64,000 nucleotides of DNA from Linnemannia schmuckeri. Lineage: Eukaryota > Mortierellomycota > Mortierellomycetes > Mortierellales > Mortierellaceae. Of the stretch, positions 11,701-24,815 are shown piece after piece. The stretch's first letter is position 1, and every line of letters starts with the position of its first letter. The notes beneath the pieces were generated by a model. It made no database searches, had not been told where the DNA came from, and was given only the letters and a program-made list of their open reading frames with translations. The DNA is taken from NCBI GenBank assembly GCA_029449235.1, contig JANATG010000002.1, forward strand, positions 372,001-436,000, in the 5' to 3' direction. Both the position numbers and the translations under genes were made by a program.

Positions 11701-12619
11701 CAATTGCTACTATTGTCTGCATGATGAGAGCTGTGTTTGTTTGTTACAGAGATGTATATGTACCGGATGGTTACTCTCCAACTGTCCATATGTATGTCAG
11801 ATACATGGCGTTAGATTTGGCAGTTGGAGTCCTGCTTTCGTCCTTGGGTTCTTCCTTTCCTCCTTTTTTTTATCTTACAGCCTGTCTGGACACTACTTAT
11901 GTCCAATTGGGCGCCTCTTTATTCTTTTTTTCTAATTCATAACTGCCTGCTGCAGCCAGCAAAAACGGGCGTTTTTTTTTTTTTTTTTTTTTTTTTTTTG
12001 TTGCTGCTCTCTTACTCCGAGAGTGTGCCACTCACCCCACGCTACTACACCACCATCTACACTTTACAACAACCACACATACACGTTCACATACCCCATT
12101 TGCACGAGTGTGTTTTCTCCCATAACCACACTTACCCCCAGTCAACCAGTTATTTGTTCATATCAAAACTGCACCAAAAGGCACCAAAAAGCAAAGGTCG
12201 GGCCTTCAATTCGATCCCTTCCTTTCTCTTCTTACTCAAAGTTCTTCCTCCTCTTTCTTCTTTTCTACTCTCCTTTTTCTTCCTCTTTTTCTTTTCCTTT
12301 TCCTTTCTTCTCCACCCCTCCTCTTTCCTTCTCTCCTTCCTCACTCATCCTTTTCTTCCTTTCATCTCTTCTTCTCGCCGTCATCCTCCTTCCTCTCTCA
12401 CTTGTCATTATTGTTCATCTCTCTTTCTATATTCATCAATCCTTCTCTCTCTTCAGTAACGACCTTCCTTTGTATCTGTACTCTCTCTCTCTGTCTCTCT
12501 CCTTTTACGCCAAAGTATTATAATTAGAACCGAACCACCCTTCTTTTTTGTGCACTCTCCTCCTACACCTTCTCTCACTCCCACTCTCACTTCACATACA
12601 CATATACACATCTTCAATC
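10041..12619. other. Intergenic between divergent GDT1 and NIPA genes
   Basis: About 2.6 kb with no recognisable coding sequence. It contains long T runs at about 11671-11700 and 11973-11999 and an A run near 10463. The last 450 bp before the NIPA start are strongly CT-rich, a typical fungal promoter and 5' UTR composition. Long open frames here are by-products of this low complexity. Confidence 0.5.
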
Positions 12620-15600
12620 ATGTCAAGTACAGACGACGCCAATATGGCCGCATCCCTCGACGCACAACACGACAAGTACGTTGGCCTCATGCTTGCCGTC
12701 TCCTCTTCTCTCATGATCGGAATCTCGTTCGTCATCACCAAGAAGGGCCTCATCGACTCGACCGCAAGGCACGGCGGACACGGCTCGGCATCCGACCAAT
12801 ACCTTTTCTTAAAGAACCCCATCTGGCTCCTCGGCATGCTCACCAGTAATGTCCCTTCCTTCAACTCTCTTCGCTTTCGCTCTCTTCCTATTGCTCAAAA
12901 AAAAAGAAAAACAAAAAAGGCTCGAGTGCCTAGTTTCTGTTTTTCAAGGGAACAATCATTCATTTACGAAAACGAACGTAACAAACGATGAGACTGCACC
13001 CACCACTAAAATTACCTCGCCTTTTATTACGATTCACCAACTAGTGGCGGCGGGAGAGATTGCCAACTTTGCAGCATATTCGTTTGCACCAGCTATTCTG
13101 GTCACCCCACTAGGCGCACTCTCTGTCATTATCGGGTAAGAAAGTGGAGACAACTACAACACACGAGCAAGACAAGAGCAAGACAAGACGAGACACAGAA
13201 AAAGTCTCAAAACACTACTGCAACACAGACACAGTCCTTGGCGTTGGAGAGGAAGAAGGAGAGACAGCACGACGACAGGACACGTTTAAGAAAAGACGAA
13301 TACCTCAGCCTACAGGGAGGAGGAAAGCAACGAGCAGTAGCAAGCTTATCGACCACGACGAACAGCAGACAGCAATCACACTCTTTCATACATACGCACG
13401 AGTCGATAGCATGTCTTTTACAATCTACAACCACAGAAAACAGAAAGAAGCAGGACACCACATATATGCACGAATGGACAACACATATCGTCTCTACGAC
13501 CAACAACAGAAAACAGACAGACACAGACGCGACGAGTTTGTGAAATATGGATAACAATTGATTGGAAGAATAGAATCCTTTTACACTCACTTGCCCGCCT
13601 GTTTGCGAACAATCAGCAAATAACTACTACGAGAGATCAGTTCTCGATGTATCCCGCCCATATAGGAATTCAACAAAAAGGCGCGAAGAATTGTCCTTTC
13701 TTCATTGTTGCAACTATGTTGCGTTCAACCCAGGACAGGGATTGACGCACGCACAAAAAAGGATTCTCGTCTGACCCTCACCCTCGTTATGTCAATGACA
13801 CTTTTTTTTGTTGTTCTCCTTTGGGCGAACAAAAAAAAAAGAAAACACAAAAGACGAACCAGGTTACTAACTAGCTAGCCCCTCTCCTTCACCTCATCCC
13901 TCTCTCTTTCTCTCTCTCTCCTCTTTATCTCTGCACATTCCTCGACTCATTCTTGTCTCTAGGGCTATTCTCGCTTCATTTTTCCTCCATGACAAACTTG
14001 GAATTGTCGGCAAGGTTGGATGCGCTCTTTGTTTAATTGGATCGGTCGTCATTGTCCTTCACGCTCCAGAAGATAAGAACATCGAGTCGGTCGATGAGAT
14101 TTTGAACTATGCCCTGCAGCCAGGTAAGGCCATCTTGTCCCTCTCCTCTACTTTTTTTTTTTTTTTTTACTCCTCCTTCCACCCCTTCTTTCATTTCATC
14201 ATGCTGCCCGCATGGTCTTCTTTTTTTTCTTTCTCTTTGATACATACTACGGTTATACATCAGGAGACGACCAGGCAACCCCAACTTGAGGCAGGGATGA
14301 CAAAGGAGACAGTGAAGCGGGAGATCATGATGATACCATCCCCCCTTCACTAATACTCCTATGCGACCTATTTCCGGACAGTATTCAGGATGATCAATCA
14401 GGAATCATCCATATATGTGTGTGACCTCAAACTCCAAATACTTTCCTATGAATTGGCCATTTTACAGTTCATTTATTATCATTACAAGAGTGGGCACCGT
14501 TAGTTCAGGACCCACACCGTTTTAGTGTATTGTTGTTGTTTGTGTTGCTGGCTGGTGGTAGTGTTCTCGCTCCTATTTTTTTTTCAACACTCTCGGAATT
14601 GGGGTTGGGCCATTGGCTCTTTTTCTTTAGGCTGCGTTGCACAAATGTTTGTTTAGAAGCTCCTAAACACATTCGAGACAGACCAAGGTTGACAACACTA
14701 AAAAACGAATATACACGGGCGCATGTGCAAATCTCGTCCCTCCACTCACACACCCTCTATCAACAATAACAAAATAATCTCATCAAAAACAAGCAGCCTC
14801 AACAATGACAGAAGGAATGATCAACAGCAGTTCATCCAATTGCAGGACATCGTGCGTAATGCAACACCTAGGCCTTGCCTTAGAAGAATGCTACAGCACT
14901 GAGAGCATATTACGCCCAGGAGGATTCTTTGATACGGACACGCCCAGGAATGACAGGACAGCATCAAAGCAAGGACCACAGCCTACGTTGGGCTCAGGCT
15001 ACGAGAGACGTCGTCAAGACCTCATGGCTAACCACAGCCCTTTCCTCCTCCTACCCCCTTTTCTTATGCATCTTCCTATTGCTAGCATTCATGATGTACA
15101 GTTTGTTTGTCTTGGGATTCTCGACCTTCATGATTTACAGAGTTGTACCAAAGTGGGGCAACAAGTCGCCTATTGTCAACATCTCTATCTGCTCGTTTGT
15201 CGGATCGATTACCGTCATGGCGTCCAAGGGCTTTGGAATTGCGCTCAAGCTGACCTTTGCTGGCTCAAATCAGCTGACGCACCCTTCCACTTATGTCTTT
15301 GCCCTCCTTGTCGGTATTTGCATTGTTGTACAGATGAATTACTTCAACAAGGCCCTCGACATGTTCTCCACCAACGTGTAAGTATTTGTCTTGTTTTTTT
15401 TTTGTCATGCATTGATGCACCAGTCCATGTGCGTTGATTCTATTTCGGTCCGATGAGGATCGATGAAACTGGAGAATAAGTAAGACTCTCCCTAATTATT
15501 TTCTCCGATCAATTTTCTTTTCTATTTTTCCCGCCAAATAGTGTGATGCCGATCTATTACGTGATGTTCACGACGGCAACGATTACGGCGTCCGTAATCT

Positions 15601-15935
15601 TGTTCCAGGGCTTCAACACGACTTCGACGGTCAATGTTGTCTCCCTCTTCTGCGGCTTTGGCACCATCTTTTCAGGAGTGCTGCTATTGAACAATGCGCA
15701 GCACCCCGCTTCAGAGTCGCATGGCAAGTCGGGATCGATCACCAACGGATCTGGAGGACATGGATTTGCCGATAGACGGTCATCTCGCGAATCGACGTTA
15801 TTGAATGCCTTTGATGAGGAGAGCTTGGGATTGACGCAGTTGCGAGAGGAGGAGGAGGATGAGGATGATGATTTGACGGAGGATGAGGATAGGAGGGTAC
15901 GCATGAGCAATGGTGGGCACTCACATCACCATTAG
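12620..15935 (+). CDS. NIPA-family magnesium transporter (DUF803)
   Basis: Predicted plasma- or endo-membrane Mg2+ transporter. Five exons: 12620-12845, 13045-13135, 13963-14123, 15086-15377, 15542-15935. They splice in phases 1, 2, 1 and 2 to 387 residues. Family blocks appear in order: SSSLMIGISFVITKKGL (helix 1), the GEIANFAAYSFAPAILVTPLGALSV block spanning exon 2, ILASFFLHDKLGIVGKVGC, PEDKNIESVDEIL, VVPKWGNKSPIV, GIALKLTF, and NKALDMFSTNVVMPIYYVMFT. About nine membrane helices are expected. The C-terminal tail is cytosolic-like, very acidic (REEEEDEDDDLTEDED) and ends in a His-rich GHSHHH. The Met at the exon 1/2 junction is created by splicing (A|TG). The start is the first ATG after a long CT-rich leader. 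Confidence 0.93.
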
Positions 15936-16515
15936 AGAGGTATCTCTCTCTGAGCAGGCGGGGAGCAAAAGGGATCTTTTTGCGTCGTGTTTTTTTTTAT
16001 TTCTTTTCATTCGGCACACACTATTACAACCATCAAAAAAGGGATACCCTGGACCCCGCATCCATTAAAAACTTGAACCAGCCCCCCTTACAGGACCTTC
16101 TTTTTCTTTTTTTTCTTTTTGACGACTTCAACAAAACAAAAAGGGTTGGATTTAACCCTACGCAGCTGTATACTTTTTTCCTTCATGACCATGACCTTCA
16201 ACAAAGTACATACATTAAACGATAAAGAAATGAATTAAAAAATCAACCAACGACACCTTTTCTTTTTTTCGATAACGGGAGATGGATATATGTCTTTTAT
16301 GATACAGTTGTAAACTATGGATATTATGAAAATGAGAGTGGGATGAGAGAATAGCAAAGTGGAAGGGGTTAAGAAAGGACTGAGAAAAAAAAAAAAAAAA
16401 AAAAAAGAAGATAAAGGGTTGAGTAATAACTAGCGTAGTTATTTTTTTTCTAATATTTGGAACGAGTGGGAGAAATTGGCAGAAGTGGGATCTCTCCACC
16501 AACCCCCTTCTCATC
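15936..16515. other. Convergent 3' region between NIPA and phosphate transporter genes
   Basis: The two genes converge here. The sequence is AT-rich with a 23-base A run near 16384 and no coding content beyond the shared 3' ends. Confidence 0.5.
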
Positions 16516-18920
16516 TCATTCCAAATCCTCATCCTTCTCCAAAAGTGCATTCTGACGGTACCTCTCCCTATCCAACTGTCTGCTTGCGTAATCCTCATCT
16601 CCACACAACTCTTCCAACGTCTTGCCCTTTGTTTCGGGAACAAAGTAGGTGAACAGCAGACCGATGAACATGAACAAGGCGAAAATCTGAAGGAGTTGAG
16701 GAATACCGGCGTTCTTGCCACCCTTGTCCTTCAAACTCGAGAAGCCGATCTGAGCCACGATGGCGCCCAGTTTACCCATACCGGCGGAAATACCGTGGCC
16801 TGTGGAGCGGTAGCGGGTTGGGAAGACTTCTCCGGGGATAATGAATGTTGTTGCGTTGGGACCAAAGTTCTGGAAAAATTGAGTGAGCGCAAAGAGGAAG
16901 ATGAAGAGCACAGGGGATTGGTCGTGGATGGGCTTATAGGCGAAGCCGAGGATACAGAAGAGGATACAAGACATGACGAAGCCCAGGACTTGGATCTTGA
17001 TTCTTCCCAAACGTTCGATCAGGAAGACGGTGAACCAGTACCCGGGGATAGCGCCCAGGAGGACGATGATGGCTTGACCGACGGTGGCGTTCCAGATGGT
17101 CTCGTAGGCGTTACCGGTGATGGGCGAGAAGTGGATGGAGGAGAGGATGAAGGTGTTGTTGAGACCGATACCGTAGAAGGCCACATCGAGGGCGAACCAG
17201 GTCATGGAGGTACCCAGGAGGACTTTGAAGGTTTCCCATCGAGAAAAGTACCGGACGAATTCTCGGAAGGTTCCGCCGTTGTTGTTGCCAGTGTCTTCTT
17301 TGGAGGAGGCTGAGAAGAGAGAGTTGTAGCCGCCGGCAGCACTGGTAGAAGAACCTTTCCGATAGACACCGGATCCTTGACCGATTGGACCGTCGTCGCC
17401 TCCAAGAGCATTATTGTTCCGACGGGGATGGACTCTCGAATGCATATTACGCGCCTCTACTTCATCCCTATCGGATTGCAACGCATTCCGTGTTGTGGGG
17501 ATAACTCTGTTCACATCATTCTCGGCCTTGAACAGGTTATTCTCCACATCCAACACATAACGCGGGGTCTCTGGAATCGTCATTCTAAAATAAACCGCGA
17601 CCAACGCAGGAACACACCCCAACCCAATCAACATCCTCCATACATAATCCAAGTTCCTTGCATCCTCAACAATCATCCCCTTGAACCCCAACAACAAGAG
17701 GATCGCAACAACCGCTGTGGTGAGGTACCCAAATCCTTGCATCGCAAAGACGGCAGCCATCATTGCACCACGACGGTTGGTGGTTGCGAATTCAGAGGTG
17801 ATAACAGCCGAGAGGGGATAGTCGCCTCCGACGCCGATGCCGAGGATAAAGCGCCAGACCATGATTGCCCAGGGGAGGGATAGGCCGTAGGCGTTTCCAC
17901 AGAGCGCTTGACCGAATGTTGCGACGATGATAATCACCAGCTCCACACCGTACATCTATATGATATGGGTCAGGGGTACAAGGGGGTGGAGAAGAAGGGA
18001 GATAATAAACGTGGGAGGAAATGAATCCATTAGAGGACTGTTTAGGAGCATGCATGATTCAAAATTGTGAGCACCACCCTTTCTTCCATCTTCATCTTCC
18101 ACAGATGGCATATCACAAAACCACAACGACCACGCCTCGACCCAATAACTACTACCCAAAACCACCCACCAAAAAAAAAAAGGACGTAATTAGAAAAAAA
18201 AAAACTTACCCGCTTACGACCAAGCCGATCCGCCAAATACCCAAACCCAATCTGCCCAAAGAACGTCCCCACACTGGCCGCAATCTTCAACCCGGCATCA
18301 ATGTCTGCAGGAACACTGTTCCCTTGATCTGCGAAATACACAAATCCCAACATGGGCGAGACCAGGTTGATAGCGAAGAGATCATAGGCATCGGTGAAGA
18401 AACCAACACCGGCGACCATACAGGCACGGACGTGGAACCATCCGAAATCGGCATTGTCGATTTTCGCGAGTGTGTCCAGACGGCGGTTGCGCGGGTCGTC
18501 TTGGTACAGACCGCCGCGAGAGAATTCTGTTGAGGTGGTCTGTTGCTGGTTATTGTTATTGTCGTTGTTGTTGTTGTTGTTCAGGGCGTTGTTGAAGTTG
18601 TTGTTGGAGGGGGAGGAGGAAGAGTTATAACGGGATCCAGAGCCCGTTGTAGGGCTCGAAACACCATCATAATACCCATCACTCAACCCATTATTACTCA
18701 TCAATGGTCTCGCCGCAGAGTGAATAGGGTAGTTGGAAGAAGAAGAGGAAGGAGAGAAGGATGTAGGTGGGTAGGTGGGTGAAAGGGGTCTAGAGTTGTG
18801 GGATGATGATACTGGAGTAGCGCCGCCACGTCTTGGTGGGGGCTCCAAGGACTGAGGGAAGGACTGCATAGCGTATTCCTGTGGGCGGTGTTGTTGGTTG
18901 TGATAGTTGTTGTTACTCAT
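16516..18920 (-). CDS. PHO84-type inorganic phosphate:H+ symporter (MFS)
   Basis: Two exons, 18920-18210 and 17955-16516, joined in phase 0 (LGRKR|MYGVEL) with a GTAAGT donor, give 716 residues. The phosphate:H+ symporter hallmarks are present: FFTDAYDLFAINLV in helix 1, the LADRLGRKRMYG loop, and the signature GGDYPLSAVITSEFA. Later come WFALDVAFYGIGLN, PGYWFTVFLIERLGRIKIQ, FGPNATTFIIPGEVFPTRYRSTGHGI and a VPETKGKTLEEL end. These support twelve helices. The N-terminus is unusual: about 165 residues rich in Pro, Ser, Gln and Asn, with an N10-type run (18556-18585), come before the transporter core, where yeast PHO84 has a short tail. The central loop also holds a Gly/Ser/Asn-rich insert. Likely a plasma-membrane phosphate importer; phosphate regulation cannot be read from the sequence. 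Confidence 0.93.
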
Positions 18921-21900
18921 GTTTGTTGTGTTGCTGTGTTAAGAAGAAAGGGATGAGGAATGGCTGAATGGGGGAGTGAGCAGTTGAAGAGAGAGAATCG
19001 ATGGGTGAAGGAGAAGGGACGTTACAAAAGGCCGAGAGTAGGAAGGAATAAAAGATGAAAAAAGAATGAAAGATGTACAAAGAAATGAGGAAGAGGGAAC
19101 TCTGTGAAAGATTCGGGGGTGCCAAGAACCAAAAAAGTAAAAAAAAAAAAAAGGAGAAAGTGAAGGAGGAAAACAGGTTCCTTTATGAATGAAGAAAGAA
19201 GGTAAAAAATGACAAAAAAGAAAAGAAAAAAAGGAGGGACAACGCCAACGCTGACAAAGGGAGGAAAATACCTTCAAGTTATACCCAAAAAACAACGTTC
19301 CTTCATCCTTTCTTAAGCAACGAACAATGACCAGACCATTAACCACCTGTTCACCATCCATCGGAAGGATAATGAATCGAAGGAACGAACAAGATCGTTG
19401 CACAAGAAAAATATCAAGAGACAAATAGCTCAAGAAAAAAAAAGGAGATCCGTCCAGAACAAATAAGATTTTGAATGGCCGCAGTGGGCGTGTGCACGTT
19501 GACCCCTCCCGGTAATCCACTGGCTGTTGCTCGCTCTCAAATTCTTCAAGAACCTTGTCAGCCAGTCAAGAAAATACGCCCACGCACACACATACACACA
19601 CACCTCGTACAAACATACACATACACTGCATAGAGTCAAACAATGCAAGGTGTAATACAAGAAAGAACAGAGTCGACACTCTTTGCTCACAAGCAAACAA
19701 CAAACCCTCACCTCTTGCTCTCTCTTTGACACAAACAGAGGGTGTCACTGTAGAAAGAAAATCGAAAGAGGCCAGACAAACATGGCACCCATGCATTAGA
19801 CATGCAACATGCAACACAGGAGACTTTGTAGGGATGTGCGAGAGAGGTAATTGGGGGAAGAGAGACGGCGCGCCCAGACGGTTGGAGGATCGAGAGTAGA
19901 GATCTACTGGATCGATAAGGCAGAGAGATCTCTCTTTACTTTTACTTGATGAGGAGAGGGAAGGGGGGGATAATAAACTCTTCATTCTGCTTATTGTCAC
20001 GACTTGTAATGGACCAATTGGGCGGAATTCATTTTCGAGTCCAGACAAGACAAAAAAAAGAGAGGAAAAAAATAGATGTCTACCTTGACAGCGGATCTTT
20101 TGTTCTTGCCGTTCTGAGCGCTAGTATTAAAATCATGTAATGCGATGAGGTGTACAAACAAAACAAGAATGTCGGTCCACGATGCTGGTTCGACTGGCAG
20201 TGACAGTACCATCCCTCCTCTCCTTCCCCCCCACGACCCACGAGAGTGCCTTTGTCAAACAACTGCGAACAAGGGAGGGAAGCTTGTTCGTTCGTCAGTC
20301 GACAAAAGCAAGCCTTCTAGACCGACCCACACGGCGATCTCACTCTCTAACCCTAGTAGGGTGTGTATACAAATACACCTTTGCGGTCGAATAATCCCAA
20401 ACAAAAAAATAGAGGAAGGGTCAGGGAGAGATGGGCTCCTATTAGCCTCTCACGTTGCTCGGATCCTCAATTACGATTCGACCATATGTACTTTCTTTTG
20501 CAATTTGTATTTACCAGGGATTTTGCTAACTTTTTCTGAGAGGGGGGAGGGCTCGAACCACAATCAGTCAATCAACCTTCTTTTTTCACTTTTTTGCCTT
20601 GTGTGAGAGAAGGGGCGACAGGGGAGGGGAGGGGGGGATGAGAGTTCGAGGCGTGAGGGTAGAGGGCCTTGATGAAACCGACATACGTCCGTTCTTTTCT
20701 CCGGCTCATATAAACAGATATGAGAGACAAAGAATAAGATAGAACGCCAGGACGTCCATTTTAATGCTAATTGTGACTTTGTGAGCCAAGCGGAGATGGA
20801 CGGGAGGTATGAAGGAGTAAAAGGAGGAGGACTGGACCATCCAGCCAGTCAGCCAGCCAACGAAAAAAGAACAAAGATGAGCAGTGGTGGTGGGGTGAGA
20901 GAGGGTACAAGAGTTCATAGTTCTAACCAATGAACGATGAATACCGAGACTGCATATCAATTTCTTGGTTGAGAGGCCACGAAAAAAGGGTCGACCTTAA
21001 CCTTATTTTTTTTAAGAGAGATACATGTGCTAAATTGACAGGGAATACGGTAAAGCAGGATAAGGATGAGCAGCTCCTTCCTTCTTTTCTTTCTTTCTTT
21101 TTCCTTGAGGGAGAGGTGTCATGAACAAGGGCACTGCCGAGGTAGGGCGTGAGTTTACCGGGGATTTTTGTTGTCCACCCTCGTTCACGACCCCTATGCA
21201 TGCTATTTCGACCCCAAAAGGCGCAAGCGATGAAAATATTCCGCAGGCATTTTGCAACGCAATCAAAAGCACAAATCAACCAATGCAACACGATTAGTGG
21301 GTACACCCATTCGCACCAACGAGTAAAAGTAAACGTGGGCATATTTCTGTAATTTCGCCTATGCTTCGCTTGCGGTTGTACAAGGTCCACAGCGTCTAGA
21401 TCCCTCCTTCCCGCACTTTTTTTTTGTTGTTTGACTGGGAAGGGGAGATAGGTGGATCAAGATCATGATGATGGATAATTGGTTCTTTTAATGACATGTC
21501 TAGAGTGTGTCCTTTTGCTTTCCTTGCGATTATTCTGGGCATTCACGTAGACCCCTTGACTGCTTCATGAAGCGGTCAAATACGTTTACTACCTTTTTTG
21601 TGCTGAATGAAAAAAAGAGGACCGTAATGGTCAAATATTTCTGATACCAACAGCGAGAAATCGCGACACACCCATATATTCCATAACTTGGCCAATTTTC
21701 TTGCCCATTATGCGCGATTTGTGAGAGCATATAAAAGTGCCAAAGAGTACATGAGTAATATGCAGCTTTGTAAATGTTACTGTATACCTGTAAGAAAAAA
21801 ATGTAAAAAAAAAAGTCTTGAATCGAAGGTATCTCGTCCTTGTAAAATCTGACGATCACGTCCCAAGCGGCGCAGAAGGACAGACCTGAAAAATAGAAAA

Positions 21901-22237
21901 AGACGTGTTCACCAACTGCAGTGCTTTTATACTCATCGCCCTTTGAAAGCTCTCCACGGTAACAAAAAACAAGCATTTGTTACGATAACGTTTTTTTTTT
22001 CGCCTTTTAACCGAACAAATAAAATATGGTTCACAAAGAGGATGATGAGTGAGTGAGATGAATAGGAATCGAGACATCGTTGACCGTGGTCACTGATCTT
22101 GGTCGACGATGGTACCTGGTAGTGGATGGGGTAAAGTCACAAAGGTAAGGGAGTCATAAATTCGTCTTTATCTCTACAAGTCCCTTCTATGAAGGCAACG
22201 TCCTATTCTTCATCTTTTTTGGTGTCGTGGCAGGACC
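18921..22237. other. Intergenic, no gene recognised; possible small unassigned gene near 21.5-21.95 kb
   Basis: About 3.3 kb. The right part of the minus strand has a TATAAAAG-like box at about 21926. Downstream is a frame (about 21790-21530) reading protein-like after a T-rich CTTACAG acceptor-like site (YSNIYKAAYYSCTLWHFYM). I recognise no family and cannot find a start exon, so no gene is called. Confidence 0.4.
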
Positions 22238-24050
22238 CTAATAGCTTGCACCATGCTGCGTCAATAGCTCTAGGTTAGTGAAGCTCAAACCAACTGCTCC
22301 GTTGATTCATGTTTTGTCCAGGATGAGTCCTTGACGCCTTGTCCTTTAGATCAGTTGAGCATCATATCCTTCGACCCTTTTTATGATCTCTCTTAGATAC
22401 ACGATCCCTTCCGAACTCACTGTTACCAGCTGTAACTGATCCTCCCGTAAAGTCCATGCCCCACAAAGAACAAATCCCGAAAGGCCTCTAATCACAACGA
22501 CGCACTTCATGGACTGTGCATCTCATAATCTTACGGTCTTGTTGAAATCGCTTGTGGTAATCACTTCTCCAGAGACGGAATAAGAAGCGCTAATAGTCTT
22601 GGCCCCAAAACTCGTCAAAAAGCCCCAACGCCTCCCTGTAGTCGTGTCCCACCTCAATTCTCCGCCAGAGCAGGAAACAATATGTATGCCATTCGAAGAA
22701 TATGCAGTGCACAGAACCGGGACTTCAGTATTGCCGAGAACAAGATCGCGATCACTCGTCTTGGTATTCCACAGTATAACGGTGTCGTCCATGCTGCAGG
22801 ACGTCAGATGAGTTCCGGAAGGCGAGTAAACCAGGCACATCATCATATCTGTATGTCCTTCCAGAGATGATTCTTGAGCTCCTGTCCGAACGTCCCATAG
22901 TCGCACTGTCTTATCGTTACAGCACCTCTCGATCTGTAGGCCATCTAGAGAGTAGCAAATCTTTGTAGCACTTTTGGGGCAACCCTGCAAAACGGCTATT
23001 GTCTCTGCAGTTTCAGAATCCCCAATCTAAATTCTCCTATCATCACAGCTAAAGGTGATCTTCAAGCCATCTGGAGAAATCACTGTATGCAGCACCGATG
23101 AAGTTCTACGATTAAAGACTACAGCCCGAGAACAACTTACTCTGGCATTTAGCATATACAATGACCCATCGCCTAATGACGATAGGATCCAGTAATCATC
23201 CGGCGTGAACTCTACTATAACGGTTATTTTCACAGCGATGGCGCCGACCTATGCAACGTGCTCGATAGTCGAATATTGTCATCGTAGCTACCTGAAGCTG
23301 TTTGATCTCCCGAGGGCGAGTATTGCACAGATGTAACAGCCAGTTCGTGGCCTTCCAAAACAACAGCAAGCTCTCCCGAATGAGCATCATAAAGTCAAAA
23401 GTTGCCATACCCCTACCACCTATCGCCACGCGTTGATCGTCCGGTGAATATGATATACTCCAACACTCAGTAGTGAGACCTCGGAGAGCCCATTCTGGAT
23501 TTTGGTTCAGAGGGTTGGTTGTATGCAAATTGACCTTGAGTTGGTTCATCATATCCATCGCAGATAAGGATGAATTGTCGATGTTCCTTAAGCTCTCAGA
23601 TTTGATCCGCCGTAAAGTTATGGATCTGCAGCTGCTTGGCGATCATGTTATGCTCTGGCTAGTCGATGGAAGGCGGGCTGGTATGTAGAGGATTGGGACG
23701 ACCTCTCTTGTATTTACTCTATAGCGTACGCTCCAGCCGCCCGTTGAATGTCGATTTGCCGGCACCTGAATCGCCTAATAGTAGAAGTACTTGTCTGTTA
23801 CTCACCAGAAACTCCATTGTCTTGTCCATCAAAGAGCACAGAAGGTTTTCGACACCTTCGGATGCCTTCAGTTTGGACATGGCCTGAAGAAGGATATAAA
23901 GGGCACCATTGTGTTAACCCGAATGTCGAAACCGTAGTCTTTTTAGCTCAGCCTCAATATCGGAGGCATTCTGGTTTCCAGGAGGCGACTTAGGCGAGAA
24001 CTTGTCGTCCACGGAATTCTTGAGAGTACAAGCGTAAAGGGCGTCGTCGT
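22238..24050 (-). pseudogene. NACHT-WD40 STAND NTPase, decayed and internally deleted
   Basis: NACHT-WD40 proteins are fungal NLR-like signal NTPases linked to non-self recognition. Read from 24050 leftwards, blocks appear in order. First is an N-terminal KSPPGNQNASDIEAELKRL. Next is a Walker A region (LLLLGDSGAGKSTFNGRLERT, about 23830-23740), then IAKQLQIHNFTADQI and a Walker B RQFILICDGYDE (about 23590). Then comes PEWALRGLTTECWSISYSPD, entry to WD repeats, followed by WD blocks (22990-22530: VRLWDVRTGAQ, GHTDMMMCLVYSPSG, DTVILWNTKT). The tail is INGAVGLSFTNLELLTQHGAS. The NTPase core between Walker A and B, and from Walker B to the propeller, is far shorter than in intact members. Inactivating changes include a stop within QI*ELKEH, a Trp-to-stop in VRLWD (22527-22529), and several frameshifts around 23030-23560. 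Confidence 0.8.
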
Positions 24051-24317
24051 CTAAAAAAAAAAAAGAGGAAAGCGAGTCCAGGGCCAGTTTATTCTCTTGA
24101 CTGTCTTGTTTGTTTTTATGCCTTCGTCGTTCTTCTCTACCGTCTGTTGACTATGGCCTGATAGCCCTTTTCGCCACTTGTGAGAGGCAAAAATGTGGCA
24201 CGTGAGCACAGAAACTGAACACACACAAAAGACATGTAGCATCAAACTGTTCACTGCCCTCGCCCACGCACATATCTGTACAAGTCGTTTATTTTATTGC
24301 GAATTGGTATCGAAAGA

Positions 24318-24815
24318 TCACAAATAATCCGCCACCTTGCCATTAGGTGTCCGCCGGGCAATCAAATACGTCAACACCATCTCCGGTAGAACCAGGAACC
24401 CCAACACCATCGAAGCCACAATCTCGGCAAACTCAATCGTACAAGTCATCTCTCCATCACATCCTTCCCATCCACCAGGGACCAGCACCCTAAACTTGAC
24501 CACTAACACCGCCACCGAAAGCATCGCCAACGAGACCAGCCTAGATTCCTTGCCGAGGAGAGAAGGGAAGAATAAGGAGTAAGAGTATCCAAGTCCCAGG
24601 GCAAAGACACAGGCGTAACTGAGGATTGTAGGCCAGGGGTAGTCTTCGACTTGGTACCGGAGGCGGGACATGAAGTACCAGTAGAGGGAGAGGAGGATCA
24701 TGTTAACGAGGCCGGTGGTGAAAGTTAGGAAGCGGAGAGTTGGGAGGAGCTTCTGGGGGAAGGATGTTCGTTCCACAGTTGTTGTGGTGGTTTGTTTTGT
24801 CTGTAGTTTGCCCAT
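24318..24815 (-). CDS. Small four-helix membrane protein, unknown function
   Basis: Single-exon frame of 165 residues. After a Thr-rich, basic N-terminus (MGKLQTKQTTTTTVERTSF) there are four hydrophobic stretches: about residues 30-50, 65-85, 93-112 and 130-152. The arrangement resembles MARVEL-like tetraspanning proteins, but no motif confirms that. The third loop has a Cys pair (EGCDGEMTCTI) likely on the lumenal or outer side. The ATG at 24815 is the only one near the start and is preceded by A/G-rich sequence. It lies just beyond the 5' end of the NACHT-WD40 relic on the same strand. Confidence 0.6.
   Translation of the reverse strand: MGKLQTKQTTTTTVERTSFPQKLLPTLRFLTFTTGLVNMILLSLYWYFMSRLRYQVEDYPWPTILSYACVFALGLGYSYSLFFPSLLGKESRLVSLAMLSVAVLVVKFRVLVPGGWEGCDGEMTCTIEFAEIVASMVLGFLVLPEMVLTYLIARRTPNGKVADYL

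Noticed and set aside
13144..13554. 136-residue frame in NIPA intron 2
   Set aside because: Lies in a CA/AG-rich intron; the flanking exons splice in phase across it and the product matches no family.
16696..17883. Long plus-strand open frames opposite the phosphate transporter
   Set aside because: Antisense shadows of a well supported transporter exon; composition is Gly/Asp-rich as expected for the complement of its codons.
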